Assembly (NCBI RefSeq): GCF_001905145.1
Contig: NZ_LWLB01000036.1
Location: 186,001-250,000, forward strand
Reading direction: 5' to 3'
DNA length: 64,000 nucleotides
Source of the DNA: Nocardiopsis sp. TSRI0078
GTDB taxonomy: Bacteria; Actinomycetota; Actinomycetes; Streptosporangiales; Streptosporangiaceae
Below the pieces are notes generated by a model. That model was given only the letters and a program-made list of their open reading frames with translations, searched no databases and was not told the DNA's origin. The translations under genes and the position numbers were made by a program. Positions 23,392 through 31,989 of the stretch are shown here, piece after piece (within the stretch, counting starts at the first letter, position 1; each line of letters begins with the position of its first letter).

Positions 23392-23910
23392 ATGACCGTC
23401 CTGCCCCAGCCCCGACGCCCGATCGACCCCGGCAGGCGCTGGACGCCCCGCACCTATCCCGCGAGTCCGTCCGCCGTCGTCCGGCTCAGGGCCGACCTGC
23501 GCGCCGACCTGGCCCAGGTGGCCGGGACCAGGGGAGAGCCGACCGCGGCCGTGGTGCTGTGCGCCAGCGAGATGTTCGCCGACACCGTGGACCACGGGCC
23601 GCCCGGCGAGGGCCCGGAGGAGGTGGTGTGCGTGCTGTCCCTGCACCACCTTCCGGAGGGCGGGCGCGTCCTGCGGCTGTCGATGGCCGGCCAGGGGGTC
23701 GCGGACGCCTCCGCGCGCGGCCCGTGTCCGCCCCCGGACAGCGGGAGGCGCGGCGACCGGTCCGGACACTGGCACGAGGGCGTCCGGGGCCGGGGGCTGC
23801 TCCTGATCGACCACCTCGCCGCGCGCTGGGGGACCCGGCGCACCGCGTCTCCCGGCGGGGAGGGCGGCGTCGTCTGGGCCGAGTTCGACCTGTCTCCGGA
23901 ACGGGCGTAG
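23392..23910 (+). CDS. Degenerate HATPase-like protein, paralogue of the gene at 14028
   Basis: 172 residues. The N-terminus (MTVLPQPRRPIDPGRRWTPRTYP) and VVLCASEMFADTVDH align with the 14028 product, but the N-box Asn is Asp64 and the G1 box DDG is replaced by AGQG (99-102). The G2 region GVRGRGLLLIDHLAARWG is kept. Loss of the Asn and Asp that hold Mg-ATP suggests no ATP binding, so a decoy or partner-binding role is possible. ATG follows CGAGGAACCGAG. Confidence 0.72.
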   Translation: MTVLPQPRRPIDPGRRWTPRTYPASPSAVVRLRADLRADLAQVAGTRGEPTAAVVLCASEMFADTVDHGPPGEGPEEVVCVLSLHHLPEGGRVLRLSMAGQGVADASARGPCPPPDSGRRGDRSGHWHEGVRGRGLLLIDHLAARWGTRRTASPGGEGGVVWAEFDLSPERA

Positions 23911-23952
23911 GGGGCGCTGGGGAACCCGGTCCGGGGGTGCGGGCGCGCATCC

Positions 23953-24945
23953 TCATCCGCGCCGGGGCAGGGTGGCGGGGAGCCCGAAGTGTCCGAAGAG
24001 GGTGGTGTCGAAGAACATCACCGTGTGGACGACCTCCCCTCCCGTGGGGGACAGGCCCAGGACCTGGATGCCGAACGCCCGGTGGAGGCCGTCGCCGCCG
24101 CGCATGTACACCGCGAAGGCGGGCTGCCCGTTGGCGGCGGTCGGCACCAGCGCCATGTCACCCGGCCCGCTGGCCGGGCACTGGGCGGTGATGAGGCGGC
24201 CGATGCGCTCTCTGCCGCGCACCCAGGTGGCGAAGGGAGGCATCTCGAACACCGCGTCGGCGGTGAACAGCGAGGTGATGGCCGCGATGTCGTAGGACTC
24301 GAACGCGGCGACGTAGCGCGCGAGGGTCTCGCGCTGGGCGGGCCGGGGCTCGGACACCTCCTCCTCGCTGGGGGTCGCCCGGGCCAGTTGGGCGCGGGCC
24401 CGCTGGAGCAGGCTGTTCACCGCGGGCACGGAGGTGTCCAGGGTGTGGGCGACCTCGGCGGCGCTGAAGCGCAGGACGTCGCGCAGGATCAGCACCGCCC
24501 TCTGCTTGGGCGGCAGGTACTGCAGGGCCGCGACCAGGGCCAGGCGCACGCTCTCGCGCGCCTCCACCACCGTGCCCGGGTCGTCGGCGCCGACCAGGGC
24601 GTCGGGCACCGGTTCCAGCCAGGGCACCTCGGGCCGGTCGGCCAACTCGCCCTCGGGCTCGTCGGTGGGTCCGCCGAGCCCGGTGGGCAGGGGGCGCCTC
24701 CGGCGCTTGTCCAGGGCGGTGAGACAGGCCGTGGTGGCGATCCGGTGGAGCCAGGTGCGCAGGCTGGAGCGGCCCTCGAACCGGTCGTAGGCCCTCCAGG
24801 CGCGCAGGTAGGTCTCCTGCACCAGGTCCTCGGCGTCGTGCACCGACCCGAGCATGCGGTAGCAGTGCGCGAACAGCTCTCTCCGGTACGGGGCGGCGAG
24901 CTTCACGAAGTCCTGGTCAGACGCGTGTTCCACCACGGCCGTCAC
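23953..24945 (-). CDS. ECF sigma factor with SnoaL-like C-terminal domain (SigJ/SigG type)
   Basis: 330 residues. Sigma-2 region at about 15-80 (YRRELFAHCYRMLGSVHDAEDLVQETYLRAWRAYDRFEGRSSLRTWLHRIA), sigma-4 at about 130-190 (ALQYLPPKQRAVLILRDVLRFSAAEVAHTLDTSVPAVNSLLQRAR), then a SnoaL-like domain (LARYVAAFESYDIAAITSLFTADAVFEMPP). Such fused C-terminal domains replace a separate anti-sigma factor in regulating activity. GTG start at 24945 sits 1 nt after the stop of the VOC gene, so it ends a four-gene operon. Confidence 0.88.
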   Translation of the reverse strand: MTAVVEHASDQDFVKLAAPYRRELFAHCYRMLGSVHDAEDLVQETYLRAWRAYDRFEGRSSLRTWLHRIATTACLTALDKRRRRPLPTGLGGPTDEPEGELADRPEVPWLEPVPDALVGADDPGTVVEARESVRLALVAALQYLPPKQRAVLILRDVLRFSAAEVAHTLDTSVPAVNSLLQRARAQLARATPSEEEVSEPRPAQRETLARYVAAFESYDIAAITSLFTADAVFEMPPFATWVRGRERIGRLITAQCPASGPGDMALVPTAANGQPAFAVYMRGGDGLHRAFGIQVLGLSPTGGEVVHTVMFFDTTLFGHFGLPATLPRRG

Positions 24946-24946
24946 G

Positions 24947-25330
24947 TTACGCCTCCTGTACGACAGAACACACGTTCCCGAACGGGTCGGCGAACCAGGC
25001 GACGACCGGGTCGCTCCGCGAGACCCCCCTCTCGTCCTGGCCGAGGCCCTCGTAGCGCAGCATCCGGACCCCGCGGCGGACGAGTTCGTCCACGGCGGAG
25101 TCGATGTCGTCCACGGGCAGGTTGAGCACGGTGAAGTCGGCGGGCTCGTGGTCGGGCTTGGGGTACACGAGGATGCCGCGCCCCTCCCCCAGGTCGATGC
25201 GGAGCAGGCCGTGCTCCTCCATGCCCTCGACGGGGCCGATCGTGAGCCCGAGGGTGCCTCCGTAGAACTCGCCGGCCCCGTCGGTGTCGGGAACGGCGAA
25301 GGAGCCGAAGGCCCTGTTGCCGTCGAACAC
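24947..25330 (-). CDS. VOC/glyoxalase-fold protein
   Basis: 127 residues from GTG 25330, chosen for GGGGAGGA just upstream; longer frames overlap the neighbouring VOC gene. Pattern: FGSFAVPDTDGAGEFYGGTLGLTIG, LLRIDLGEGRGILVYPKPDH, DIDSAVDELVRRGVRMLRYEGL and WFADPFGNVCSVVQE. One VOC module (paired beta-alpha-beta-beta-beta units); these proteins form dimers with a metal site and act as lyases, dioxygenases or resistance proteins. It is the third gene of the export operon. Confidence 0.8.
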   Translation of the reverse strand: MFDGNRAFGSFAVPDTDGAGEFYGGTLGLTIGPVEGMEEHGLLRIDLGEGRGILVYPKPDHEPADFTVLNLPVDDIDSAVDELVRRGVRMLRYEGLGQDERGVSRSDPVVAWFADPFGNVCSVVQEA

Positions 25331-25341
25331 GGTGTCCTCCC

Positions 25342-25731
25342 CTACTCGCCGCTCTCCATGGCGGCGCGGTGCTCGTCGCTGAGCTGGATGATCTGGACGT
25401 AGTTGCCGTCGGGGTCCACGGCGGTGCCGAACAGGCTGCCGTCGCGGTCCTCCAGGGGCGCCAGCCAATCGGTGCCCCGCTCGTCCATGCGGGCGGCGAT
25501 GGCGCGGGCGTCGTCCACGTCGAAGTTGAGGATCATGCGGACGGGCTCGCCCGCCTTGGGCCCGACGTCGTCGCGGCGGTCGATGAGCAGGTGGAAGGCG
25601 CCGAAGCGCAGGACACGGTAGCCGTCCATGTCGTTGACGCCCTGGGGCGCCAGGACGGCGGCGTACCAGTCGCGCAGCCGGTCGGGGTCGGTGGTGGCGA
25701 GCAGGAGGCTGTCGAGGCTGGGGCGGTTCAT
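25342..25731 (-). CDS. VOC/glyoxalase-fold protein
   Basis: 129 residues: LDSLLLATTDPDRLRDWYAAVL, VLRFGAFHLLIDRRDDVG, MILNFDVDDARAIAARMDERGTDWLAPLEDRDGSLFGTAVDPDGNYVQIIQL. A single VOC module with a C-terminal DPDGNYVQI strand giving the usual Glu/Gln metal-end position. Overlaps the exporter gene by 4 nt (ATGA) and is followed 11 nt later by the second VOC gene. Two VOC genes beside a drug-type exporter suggest modification or sequestering of the exported compound, as an inference. Confidence 0.82.
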   Translation of the reverse strand: MNRPSLDSLLLATTDPDRLRDWYAAVLAPQGVNDMDGYRVLRFGAFHLLIDRRDDVGPKAGEPVRMILNFDVDDARAIAARMDERGTDWLAPLEDRDGSLFGTAVDPDGNYVQIIQLSDEHRAAMESGE

Positions 25732-27470
25732 GGTGTCCTCCGTCGATGTCGTGTGGATCGTGTGGCCCGATGCGGGCCAGGTGCGGTCCGAGTCCGGTTC
25801 AGGCCCGGTCCGGTCCGGGTCCCGTCTCCGGTGCCGCTCACCCGTACCGACTCCCCGCCGGGGTCGGACTCATCGGCCTCCGGGCCCTTTTCCCCGGCCT
25901 TCTGCGCCGGGCTCCCCGCCGGTGCGTCCACCGGTTCCCCCGCCGCCTCCTCCGCCGGCCGGTCCGCCGCCGTCGGCGCCGAGCGCAGCAGGACGAGGGC
26001 GAGCGTCCCGAACACGACCATGGCCGCGAAGCCGGCCGCCCCGGCCAGATTGAGGCCGTCCGTGAAGGCCTCGCGCGCCGGTCCGAGCAGCCTCCCGGCC
26101 AGGTCCGCGGGCAGTTCCTCGGCGACGGAGACGGCCGCGGGCAGGGTCTGCCCCGCCTCCTCGGGCACGCCCTCGGGAAGGACCACGTTGGCGCGATAGA
26201 CGGCGGAGGCCAGGCTGCCCAGTACGGCCACGCCCATGGCGACGCCGAACTCCCCGCCGGTCTCGGACATCGACGCGGCGGCTCCGGCCCTCTCCCTGGG
26301 CGCCGACCCCACGACGATGTCGGTGCCCAGCGCGCCCCCGGGGCCCAGGCCCGCGGAGGCCAGCACCAGTCCGGCGACGACGATCAGGGTGCCGCCCTCG
26401 GCGGGGGCCAGGAACAGCAGGGCGAACCCGGCCGCGGTCACGAACATGCCGCCGCCGATGACGTTGGCCCGTCCGATCCGCGCGGCCAGCGGCGCCGCGG
26501 CCATGGTGGCGGCGATCATCACCAGCGCCCCGGGCACCTGCCACATCCCCGCGGCCAGCGGGGAGTGTCCGGCGACCATCTGCAGGTACTGGCTGAGCAG
26601 CAGGAACGTGCCGCCCATCGCGACCGCCCCCACCGCCATCACGGCCAGGGCGACGCCGAACGAGCGCTCGCGGAACAGTCCGAGGTCCAGCAGCGGGTCG
26701 GACAGGCGCAGCTGTCGGCGCACGAACACCGCGCCCACGGCCAGCCCGAGGGCCACCGCCGCGAACGGGGCGGGGCCGGGTCCGTGCTCGGCGAGGGACT
26801 TGAGCCCGTAGACGATCGGCAGGATGGCGGCCAGGGACAGGGCGACGCTGGTCAGGTCCAGGCGCCCGGATCCGGGAGAGCGGTACTCGGGCAGGAGCAG
26901 GGGCGCGCACACCAGCAGCAGCACCATGACGGGGACGCCGAGCAGGAACACCGAACCCCACCAGAACCACTGCAGGAACAGCCCGCCCACCACCGGGCCG
27001 ACGGCGGTACCGCCCATGAAGCAGCTCATCCACACGGAGATGGCCACGGCGCGCTGGCGGGGGTCGGTGAACATGTTGCTGATCAGGGCCAGGGCGGAGG
27101 GCATGAGGGTGGCTCCGGCCACGCCCATGAGGGCGCGGGTGAGGATGAGCGCCCCGGCACTGGGCGCGAACGCCGCGGCCACGGAGGCCGCTCCGAAGAC
27201 GGCGGCGCCGACCATCAGCAGGCGCCTGCGGCCGACGCGGTCGCCCAGGGTGCCCATGGTGATGAGGAACCCCGCGATCATGAAGCCGTACACGTCCATG
27301 ATCCAGAGCAGCTGGCTGCCGGAGGGCCGCAGGTCGGCGGCCAGGTGGGGCAGTGCCAGATAGAGCACGCTCATGTCCAGGGACAGCAGCAGGGTGGGCA
27401 GCGCCAGCACGCCCAGCCCGAGCCACTCGCGCCCTCCCGCGCGTGCGGGGGTCGGTTTCTCGCCGTTCAT
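25728..27470 (-). CDS. MFS multidrug exporter, DHA2 (14-helix) family
   Basis: 580 residues with about 14 hydrophobic segments. Motif A GTLGDRVGRRRLLMVG (about 73-88), the opening LDMSVLYLALPHLAADLRPSGSQLLWIMDVYGFMIAG and motif C-like GGTAVGPVVGGLFLQ define the DHA2 family (EmrB/QacA-like H+ antiporters for drugs). The last about 80 residues are an unusual hydrophilic tail, Pro/Glu then Arg/Thr-rich, which continues right up to the VOC gene overlap. First gene of a four-gene operon with two VOC proteins and an ECF sigma factor. Divergent from the dehydrogenase at 27704. Confidence 0.88.
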   Translation of the reverse strand: MNGEKPTPARAGGREWLGLGVLALPTLLLSLDMSVLYLALPHLAADLRPSGSQLLWIMDVYGFMIAGFLITMGTLGDRVGRRRLLMVGAAVFGAASVAAAFAPSAGALILTRALMGVAGATLMPSALALISNMFTDPRQRAVAISVWMSCFMGGTAVGPVVGGLFLQWFWWGSVFLLGVPVMVLLLVCAPLLLPEYRSPGSGRLDLTSVALSLAAILPIVYGLKSLAEHGPGPAPFAAVALGLAVGAVFVRRQLRLSDPLLDLGLFRERSFGVALAVMAVGAVAMGGTFLLLSQYLQMVAGHSPLAAGMWQVPGALVMIAATMAAAPLAARIGRANVIGGGMFVTAAGFALLFLAPAEGGTLIVVAGLVLASAGLGPGGALGTDIVVGSAPRERAGAAASMSETGGEFGVAMGVAVLGSLASAVYRANVVLPEGVPEEAGQTLPAAVSVAEELPADLAGRLLGPAREAFTDGLNLAGAAGFAAMVVFGTLALVLLRSAPTAADRPAEEAAGEPVDAPAGSPAQKAGEKGPEADESDPGGESVRVSGTGDGTRTGPGLNRTRTAPGPHRATRSTRHRRRTP

Positions 27471-27589
27471 CGCGGCCTTCCTCGTCCGTCGGTTCCGCCC
27501 GGGGCGGTTCGTTCACACGTACGGACATGGTCGGCGGCGGGGACTCATCGGGCCGGGCAAAAAAGACCGGACGGTTTTCGGAGCCTGCG

Positions 27590-27618
27590 TTGACAGACAG
27601 TGCTGACCTGGATTGATA
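27590..27618 (+). promoter_or_regulatory. Weak candidate promoter for the alcohol dehydrogenase
   Basis: A perfect TTGACA (27590-27595) is followed 17 nt later by TTGATA (27613-27618), a poor -10 match, 86 nt before the dehydrogenase ATG, next to a short A-run at 27559-27564 in an otherwise GC-rich gap. The -35 match is the only strong part. Confidence 0.3.
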
Positions 27619-27703
27619 GCGTCGAGCGGCCATGCGTGCACCGGGAGTGCCGGGCGGCGCGCGCCGTGCCGCCCGGCCCGCGGAAGAGGAGAGGGAGACA
27701 CCC

Positions 27704-28753
27704 ATGCGAGCCGTGGTCTTCGAGAACTACGAGCAGTTCCCGTCCCTGAGGGACGTCCCCAAACCCGAGCCCGGCCCCGGGGAGGTACTGCTGCGGGTGG
27801 CGGGCTCCGGCGCGTGCCACTCCGACGTCAGCGTCTACCGCCACTTCAGGGAGGGCCAACCGGGGGCGCAAAAACCCCCGTTCGTCCTGGGGCACGAGAA
27901 CTCCGGGTGGGTGGAGGCGCTCGGCGAGGGTGTGAGCGAGCGCGTCGAGGTCGGCGGAGCCTACCTGGTGTACGGGCCGACCGGCTGCGGCCAATGCCGC
28001 AAGTGCGCGCGGGGGCAGGACACCTACTGCGAGAACGCCGCCACGATGCCCTACATGGCGGTCGGCCTGGGGCGCGACGGCGGTATGGCCGAGTACATGA
28101 CCGCGCCCGCCCACCACCTGGTCCCCCTGGGCGACGCCGACCCGGTGGACGCCGCTCCGCTGTCGGACGCGGGCCTGACCCCGTACCACGCGGTCAAGGA
28201 GGCGCTGCCGCACCTGGAGGGCGGCGGTCGCCACGCCCTGGTGATCGGGCTGGGCGGCCTGGGGCAGATCGGCGTGCAGATCCTGAGGGCGCTGACCGGC
28301 GCGACGGTGATCGCCACCGACCTCAAGGAGGAGGCCCGGGCCGAGGCCGAGTCCCACGGCGCGATCACCGTGGGCGCGGGCGAGCGGCAGGTCGAGGAGA
28401 TCCGCGAGGTCACCGGCGGCCGGGGCGTGGACGCGGCCTTCGACTTCGTCGGCGCCACCCCGACCATCACCACGGCGGCCGCGGTGATGGCCCAGGGCGG
28501 ACGGCTGACCGTGGTGGGGATCGCGGGCGGCACGCACCAGTTCTCGTTCTTCACCAACCCGTACGAGTCCTACGTCACCAACACCTACTGGGGCACGGTG
28601 GGGGAACTGTGGGAGGTGGTGGACATGTACCGGGCCGGGCAGATCCGCCCGGAGGTCGAGCGGTTCTCCATGGACGAGGCGCTGGAGGCCTACCGGAGGC
28701 TGGAGGAGGGGGAGGTCTTCGGCCGCGCCGTGGTGGTGCCCGGCGGGGGCTGA
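27704..28753 (+). CDS. Zinc-dependent alcohol dehydrogenase, NAD(P)-dependent
   Basis: 349 residues. Catalytic zinc ligands Cys38 (SGACHSD) and His64-Glu65 (LGHENSG); structural zinc Cys95, Cys98, Cys101 and Cys109 (CGQCRKCARGQDTYC); Rossmann loop VIGLGGLGQIGVQIL near 184-198 with Asp at the end of the next strand (ATDLKEE), favouring NAD+ over NADP+. Oxidises a primary or secondary alcohol or the reverse. ATG 27704 is preferred over an upstream in-frame ATG because AAGAGGAGAGGGAG precedes it and the family N-terminus MRAVVFENYE starts there. Confidence 0.9.
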   Translation: MRAVVFENYEQFPSLRDVPKPEPGPGEVLLRVAGSGACHSDVSVYRHFREGQPGAQKPPFVLGHENSGWVEALGEGVSERVEVGGAYLVYGPTGCGQCRKCARGQDTYCENAATMPYMAVGLGRDGGMAEYMTAPAHHLVPLGDADPVDAAPLSDAGLTPYHAVKEALPHLEGGGRHALVIGLGGLGQIGVQILRALTGATVIATDLKEEARAEAESHGAITVGAGERQVEEIREVTGGRGVDAAFDFVGATPTITTAAAVMAQGGRLTVVGIAGGTHQFSFFTNPYESYVTNTYWGTVGELWEVVDMYRAGQIRPEVERFSMDEALEAYRRLEEGEVFGRAVVVPGGG

Positions 28754-28878
28754 CCCGTCCCGCACGGGGCCCGGGACGGCTCCGCCCCCGCACTGACGCC
28801 CGGCGGCCCCCGGGTTCCCCGCGGGGCCGGTGGACTGCCAGGATGCCGTGTGCACCGTTAGGAACCGTGAGGAGAGAC

Positions 28879-29664
28879 ATGGACCTGGGAATCGCGGGAA
28901 GGGTCGCGCTGGTCACCGCCGCCAGTTCCGGCCTGGGGCGGGCCATCGCCGTCGCCCTGGCCGCCGAGGGCGTGCACGTGGCCGTCACCGGCCGCGACGA
29001 GGAGCGCCTGGAGGCCGCCGCGGCGGCGTGCGCCGAGCATGGCGTGTCCGCGCTGGCCCTCACGTGGGACCTGGCCGACCACGGGCGGGCGCCCGAGATC
29101 GCCGGACGCGTGGCCGAGGAGCTGGGCCCGGTGGACATCCTGGTCAACAACACCGGCGGGCCGCCGCCCACCCCCGCCCTCGGGCAGGACGCCGGGCTCT
29201 GGGAGGAGATGTACGGGGCCATGGTGCTGCCGGTCGTCCGGCTCACCGACGCCGTGGTCGGCGGGATGCGCGAGCGCGGCTGGGGACGGATCATCACGAG
29301 CACCTCGTCCGGTCCGATCGCGCCGATCCCGAACCTGGGGATCTCCAACAGCCTGCGGGCCTCGCTGCACTCCTGGTCCAAGACGGTGTCCAACGAGGTC
29401 GCGGCGGACGGGGTGACCTCGAACGTGATCGTGCCCGGCCGGATCTCCACCCCGCGCACGGACTCGCTGGACCGCGCCCGCGCCGAGCGCGAGGGCCGTC
29501 CGCTGGAGGAGGTCGAGAGCGACGCCCGCTCCGCCATCCCCGCCCGGCGCTACGGCAGGCCCGAGGAGTACGGGGCGGTGGCCGCGTTCCTGGCCGGCAG
29601 GCAGGCCGCCTACATCACCGGCTCGGTGGTGCGGGTGGACGGCGGCCAGATCCCCGCGGTGTAG
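28879..29664 (+). CDS. SDR-family protein with altered active site
   Basis: 261 residues. The NAD(P) motif TAASSGLGRAIA (13-24), DILVNNTGG (86-94) and the C-terminal YITGSVVRVDGG are classical SDR. The catalytic YxxxK is absent: after TSTSSGPIAPIP the region reads NLGISNSLRASLHSWSK (152-168), with no Tyr. Divergent SDRs with this S-N...W-K arrangement exist, but their chemistry is unclear. ATG 28879 follows GTGAGGAGAG. It lies 125 nt after the dehydrogenase and may share its transcript; a strong hairpin follows its stop. Confidence 0.82.
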   Translation: MDLGIAGRVALVTAASSGLGRAIAVALAAEGVHVAVTGRDEERLEAAAAACAEHGVSALALTWDLADHGRAPEIAGRVAEELGPVDILVNNTGGPPPTPALGQDAGLWEEMYGAMVLPVVRLTDAVVGGMRERGWGRIITSTSSGPIAPIPNLGISNSLRASLHSWSKTVSNEVAADGVTSNVIVPGRISTPRTDSLDRARAEREGRPLEEVESDARSAIPARRYGRPEEYGAVAAFLAGRQAAYITGSVVRVDGGQIPAV

Positions 29665-29706
29665 GACCGGCCTCTCCGGGGACCGGCGGCCCGGGGAGGC
29701 CGGTCC
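29664..29706 (+). terminator. Hairpin terminator after the SDR gene
   Basis: GGACCGGCCTCTCC (29664-29677) pairs with GGGGAGGCCGGTCC (29693-29706), 14 bp with one mismatch and a 15-nt loop, starting at the last base of the stop codon. Confidence 0.6.
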
Positions 29707-29876
29707 ACGTGCGGCGGAGCACGCGTACCCGTGGCGGGCGCCGCCGCGGCCGGAGGGCTCCGGCGCGGCGCCCTCCACCTGGGGCGGCGCGGCGTCCGGT
29801 GTGGCCAGTACCACGAAGGCCCGCCCGAAGGCGCGTCTTTGTGGACATCCGCCCCCACTCGTCACACTCTGGGTCG

Positions 29877-31355
29877 ATGAGCCTGAAGAACCGCCTCCAG
29901 AAGCTCGACAAGAAGGTCTACGACCGGGTGACCGGGCTGGGCCCGCCCGCTCTGGACCCCTACACGCCCAAGTTCGTGCAGGCGACCGACAACATGGCGC
30001 CCTGGTTCCTGATGTCGGCCACCCTCGCCGCCACGGGCGGGCCCCGGCTGCGGCGCACCGCCCTGCGCGCCATCCTGGCCGCGGGGACCGCCAACACCGT
30101 CTCCGCGGTGGTCAAACAGCTGTCCAACCGGTCCCGTCCGGACAACTCGGCCGTACCTCGGGCGCGGTCCCCCTACCGCTCCTATCCCAGCACCTCCTTC
30201 CCCTCCGGGCACACCGCCGCCGCGGCGGCCTACGCGGGCGGGATCATCGCGGACGCGCCCAGGCCGCTGGCCGCGCTGGCCGTCACCATGGCGGGCGCGG
30301 TGGCCTTCTCACGTGTGCACAGCGGCGTCCACTATCCCGGCGACGTGCTCGCGGGCATGGCCATCGGCTCCGGTGCGGCCGTGCTCGCCCGGATGGTGGT
30401 GCCGCGCCGCCCCGAACTGGTCTTCGGCGCGGGGGCGGTGTCCGACGGGGAGGCGGACGTGGACCCCGAGGGTTCCGGGGTGACGGTGGTGGTCAACCCG
30501 CGCTCCGCCGCGGGCGCGGTGCCCTCCCTGCCCGCCGCCGACGTCACGAGCAGGGTGGCCCGGGCGCTGCCCAAGGCGCGGATCCTCCCGCTGTCGGCGG
30601 AGGACGACGTGGCCGAGGTCATGGACCGGGCGGCGCGCACCTCCGACGTCCTTGCGGTGGCGGGCGGCGACGGCACCGTCAACGCCGGAGCGCACGCGGC
30701 CCTCGAACACGACCGGCCGCTGCTGGTCCTGCCCGACGGCACCCTCAACAACTTCGCCCGCACCCTGGGACTGACCTCGGTGGAGGTCGCGCTGCGGGCG
30801 TTCGCGGACCGGAGGCTGGCCCGGGTGGACGTGGGCGAGGTGGACGGACGGACCTTCCTCAACACCGCGTCGTTCGGTTCCTACCCGCGCATGGTGCACC
30901 GGCGCGACCGGTGGGCGGACCGGATCGGCAAGTGGCCCGCGTTCGCACTGGCCCTGTGGCGGGACCTGCTGGAGGTGAGCCCGACCGCGGCGCTGGTGGA
31001 CGGCGAGCCGACCAAGGTGTGGTGGGCGTTCGTGGGCAACTGCCAGTACCGCACGCACGCCCGGGTGCCCGCACTGCGCGAGCGGCTGGACGACGGATGG
31101 CTGGACGTACGGGTGCTCACCGCCCGGGAGCCCTTCCCCCGGATGCGCGCCCTCGCGGACGTGCTGCTGGGACGGTTCTCGCGCAGTGAGGGCTACTCGG
31201 AGCGGTTGACCACGGGGCTGTCGCTGGCCATCAGGGGCGAGCCGAGGCTGCTGGCCGTGGACGGAGAGGTGATGGAGGGTTCGAGGACGGTCGTCTTCAC
31301 CAAGCGGCGCGCGGTCCTGCGGGTGTTCGTGCCCGCGCTCAGCCCCGGCCGGTGA
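29877..31355 (+). CDS. PAP2 phosphatase fused to a diacylglycerol/lipid kinase domain
   Basis: 492 residues. The N-terminal PAP2 (type 2 phosphatidic acid phosphatase) domain has all three motifs: KQLSNRSRP, SFPSGH and SRVHSGVHYPGDVLAG. From about residue 200 a DAGK/sphingosine-kinase-type catalytic domain follows: VVVNPRSAAG, AVAGGDGTVNAGA and LPDGTLNNFARTLG, with the C-terminal beta-sandwich ending near ALSPGR. PAP2 and DAGK catalyse opposite steps on lipid phosphates; fused forms occur in actinomycetes. ATG 29877 is chosen as the domain start; little ribosome site. The 3' end overlaps the convergent DoxX-like gene by 17 nt. Confidence 0.88.
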   Translation: MSLKNRLQKLDKKVYDRVTGLGPPALDPYTPKFVQATDNMAPWFLMSATLAATGGPRLRRTALRAILAAGTANTVSAVVKQLSNRSRPDNSAVPRARSPYRSYPSTSFPSGHTAAAAAYAGGIIADAPRPLAALAVTMAGAVAFSRVHSGVHYPGDVLAGMAIGSGAAVLARMVVPRRPELVFGAGAVSDGEADVDPEGSGVTVVVNPRSAAGAVPSLPAADVTSRVARALPKARILPLSAEDDVAEVMDRAARTSDVLAVAGGDGTVNAGAHAALEHDRPLLVLPDGTLNNFARTLGLTSVEVALRAFADRRLARVDVGEVDGRTFLNTASFGSYPRMVHRRDRWADRIGKWPAFALALWRDLLEVSPTAALVDGEPTKVWWAFVGNCQYRTHARVPALRERLDDGWLDVRVLTAREPFPRMRALADVLLGRFSRSEGYSERLTTGLSLAIRGEPRLLAVDGEVMEGSRTVVFTKRRAVLRVFVPALSPGR

Positions 31356-31815
31356 TCGACGGGCAGCGGAGTCCGCGGCCGCGGCGCCGGGTGGCTCCCC
31401 GGTCGGTGTCGCTGCCCAGCAGGAGGCTGAGCCCGGCTCCCAGGAGCCAGGCGTCCTTGGAGAGGGGAAGGCCCTGCTCGGTCGGGCGCAGGCTGTTGGG
31501 CCGGCGCATCCCCGGGGTGCGCAGGTACAGGCCGAACAGGCCCGCCCCGAACGCGGTGAGGCCCGCGCCGGCGATCCGGCTGGGGACGACGGGGAGCAGC
31601 AGGACGGTGCCCAGGGTGATCTCCGCGGTCGACAGCAGCCGCGCGAAGGTGGCGGGTTCCATGTCCTTGAGGAAGGGGTAGGTTCCCGCCGCCATGCCGT
31701 GGAGTCCCTGGGCCGCCTCCTCGTCGGCCCCGCGCTTTTCCAGTCCGGAGTTGAGCACGAACGCTCCCGTGACGATGCGCAGGGGCAGGTCGCGCGTGCT
31801 GAGAGGCAGTTTCAT
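31339..31815 (-). CDS. DoxX-like small membrane protein
   Basis: 158 residues with about four hydrophobic helices: LPLRIVTGAFVLNSGLEK, FARLLSTAEITLGTVLLLPVVPS, AGAGLTAFGAGLFGLYL and WLLGAGLSLLLGS, followed by a basic tail RRRGRG. The layout and the N-terminal Gly-Leu-Glu-Lys motif fit the DoxX/MauE-like membrane protein group, whose role in redox or quinone processes is only partly known. Its last 17 nt overlap the end of the PAP2-DAGK gene on the other strand. Confidence 0.65.
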   Translation of the reverse strand: MKLPLSTRDLPLRIVTGAFVLNSGLEKRGADEEAAQGLHGMAAGTYPFLKDMEPATFARLLSTAEITLGTVLLLPVVPSRIAGAGLTAFGAGLFGLYLRTPGMRRPNSLRPTEQGLPLSKDAWLLGAGLSLLLGSDTDRGATRRRGRGLRCPSITGRG

Positions 31816-31989
31816 GATCGCTCCATGGCTTGGTCGGGTCCGTGGTGTGTCCGGTCGGTCGGGGACGTCGGGCGTGCGGGCTCCGACACCGTCCCTTTTC
31901 GGTCGCTCCTGGTTAGAGGAACCATACCGACCGTGGGAACAGAAGTCCGGACACGACCCGCCGGGGCATCCGGAACGGGCCGGAGGCGG

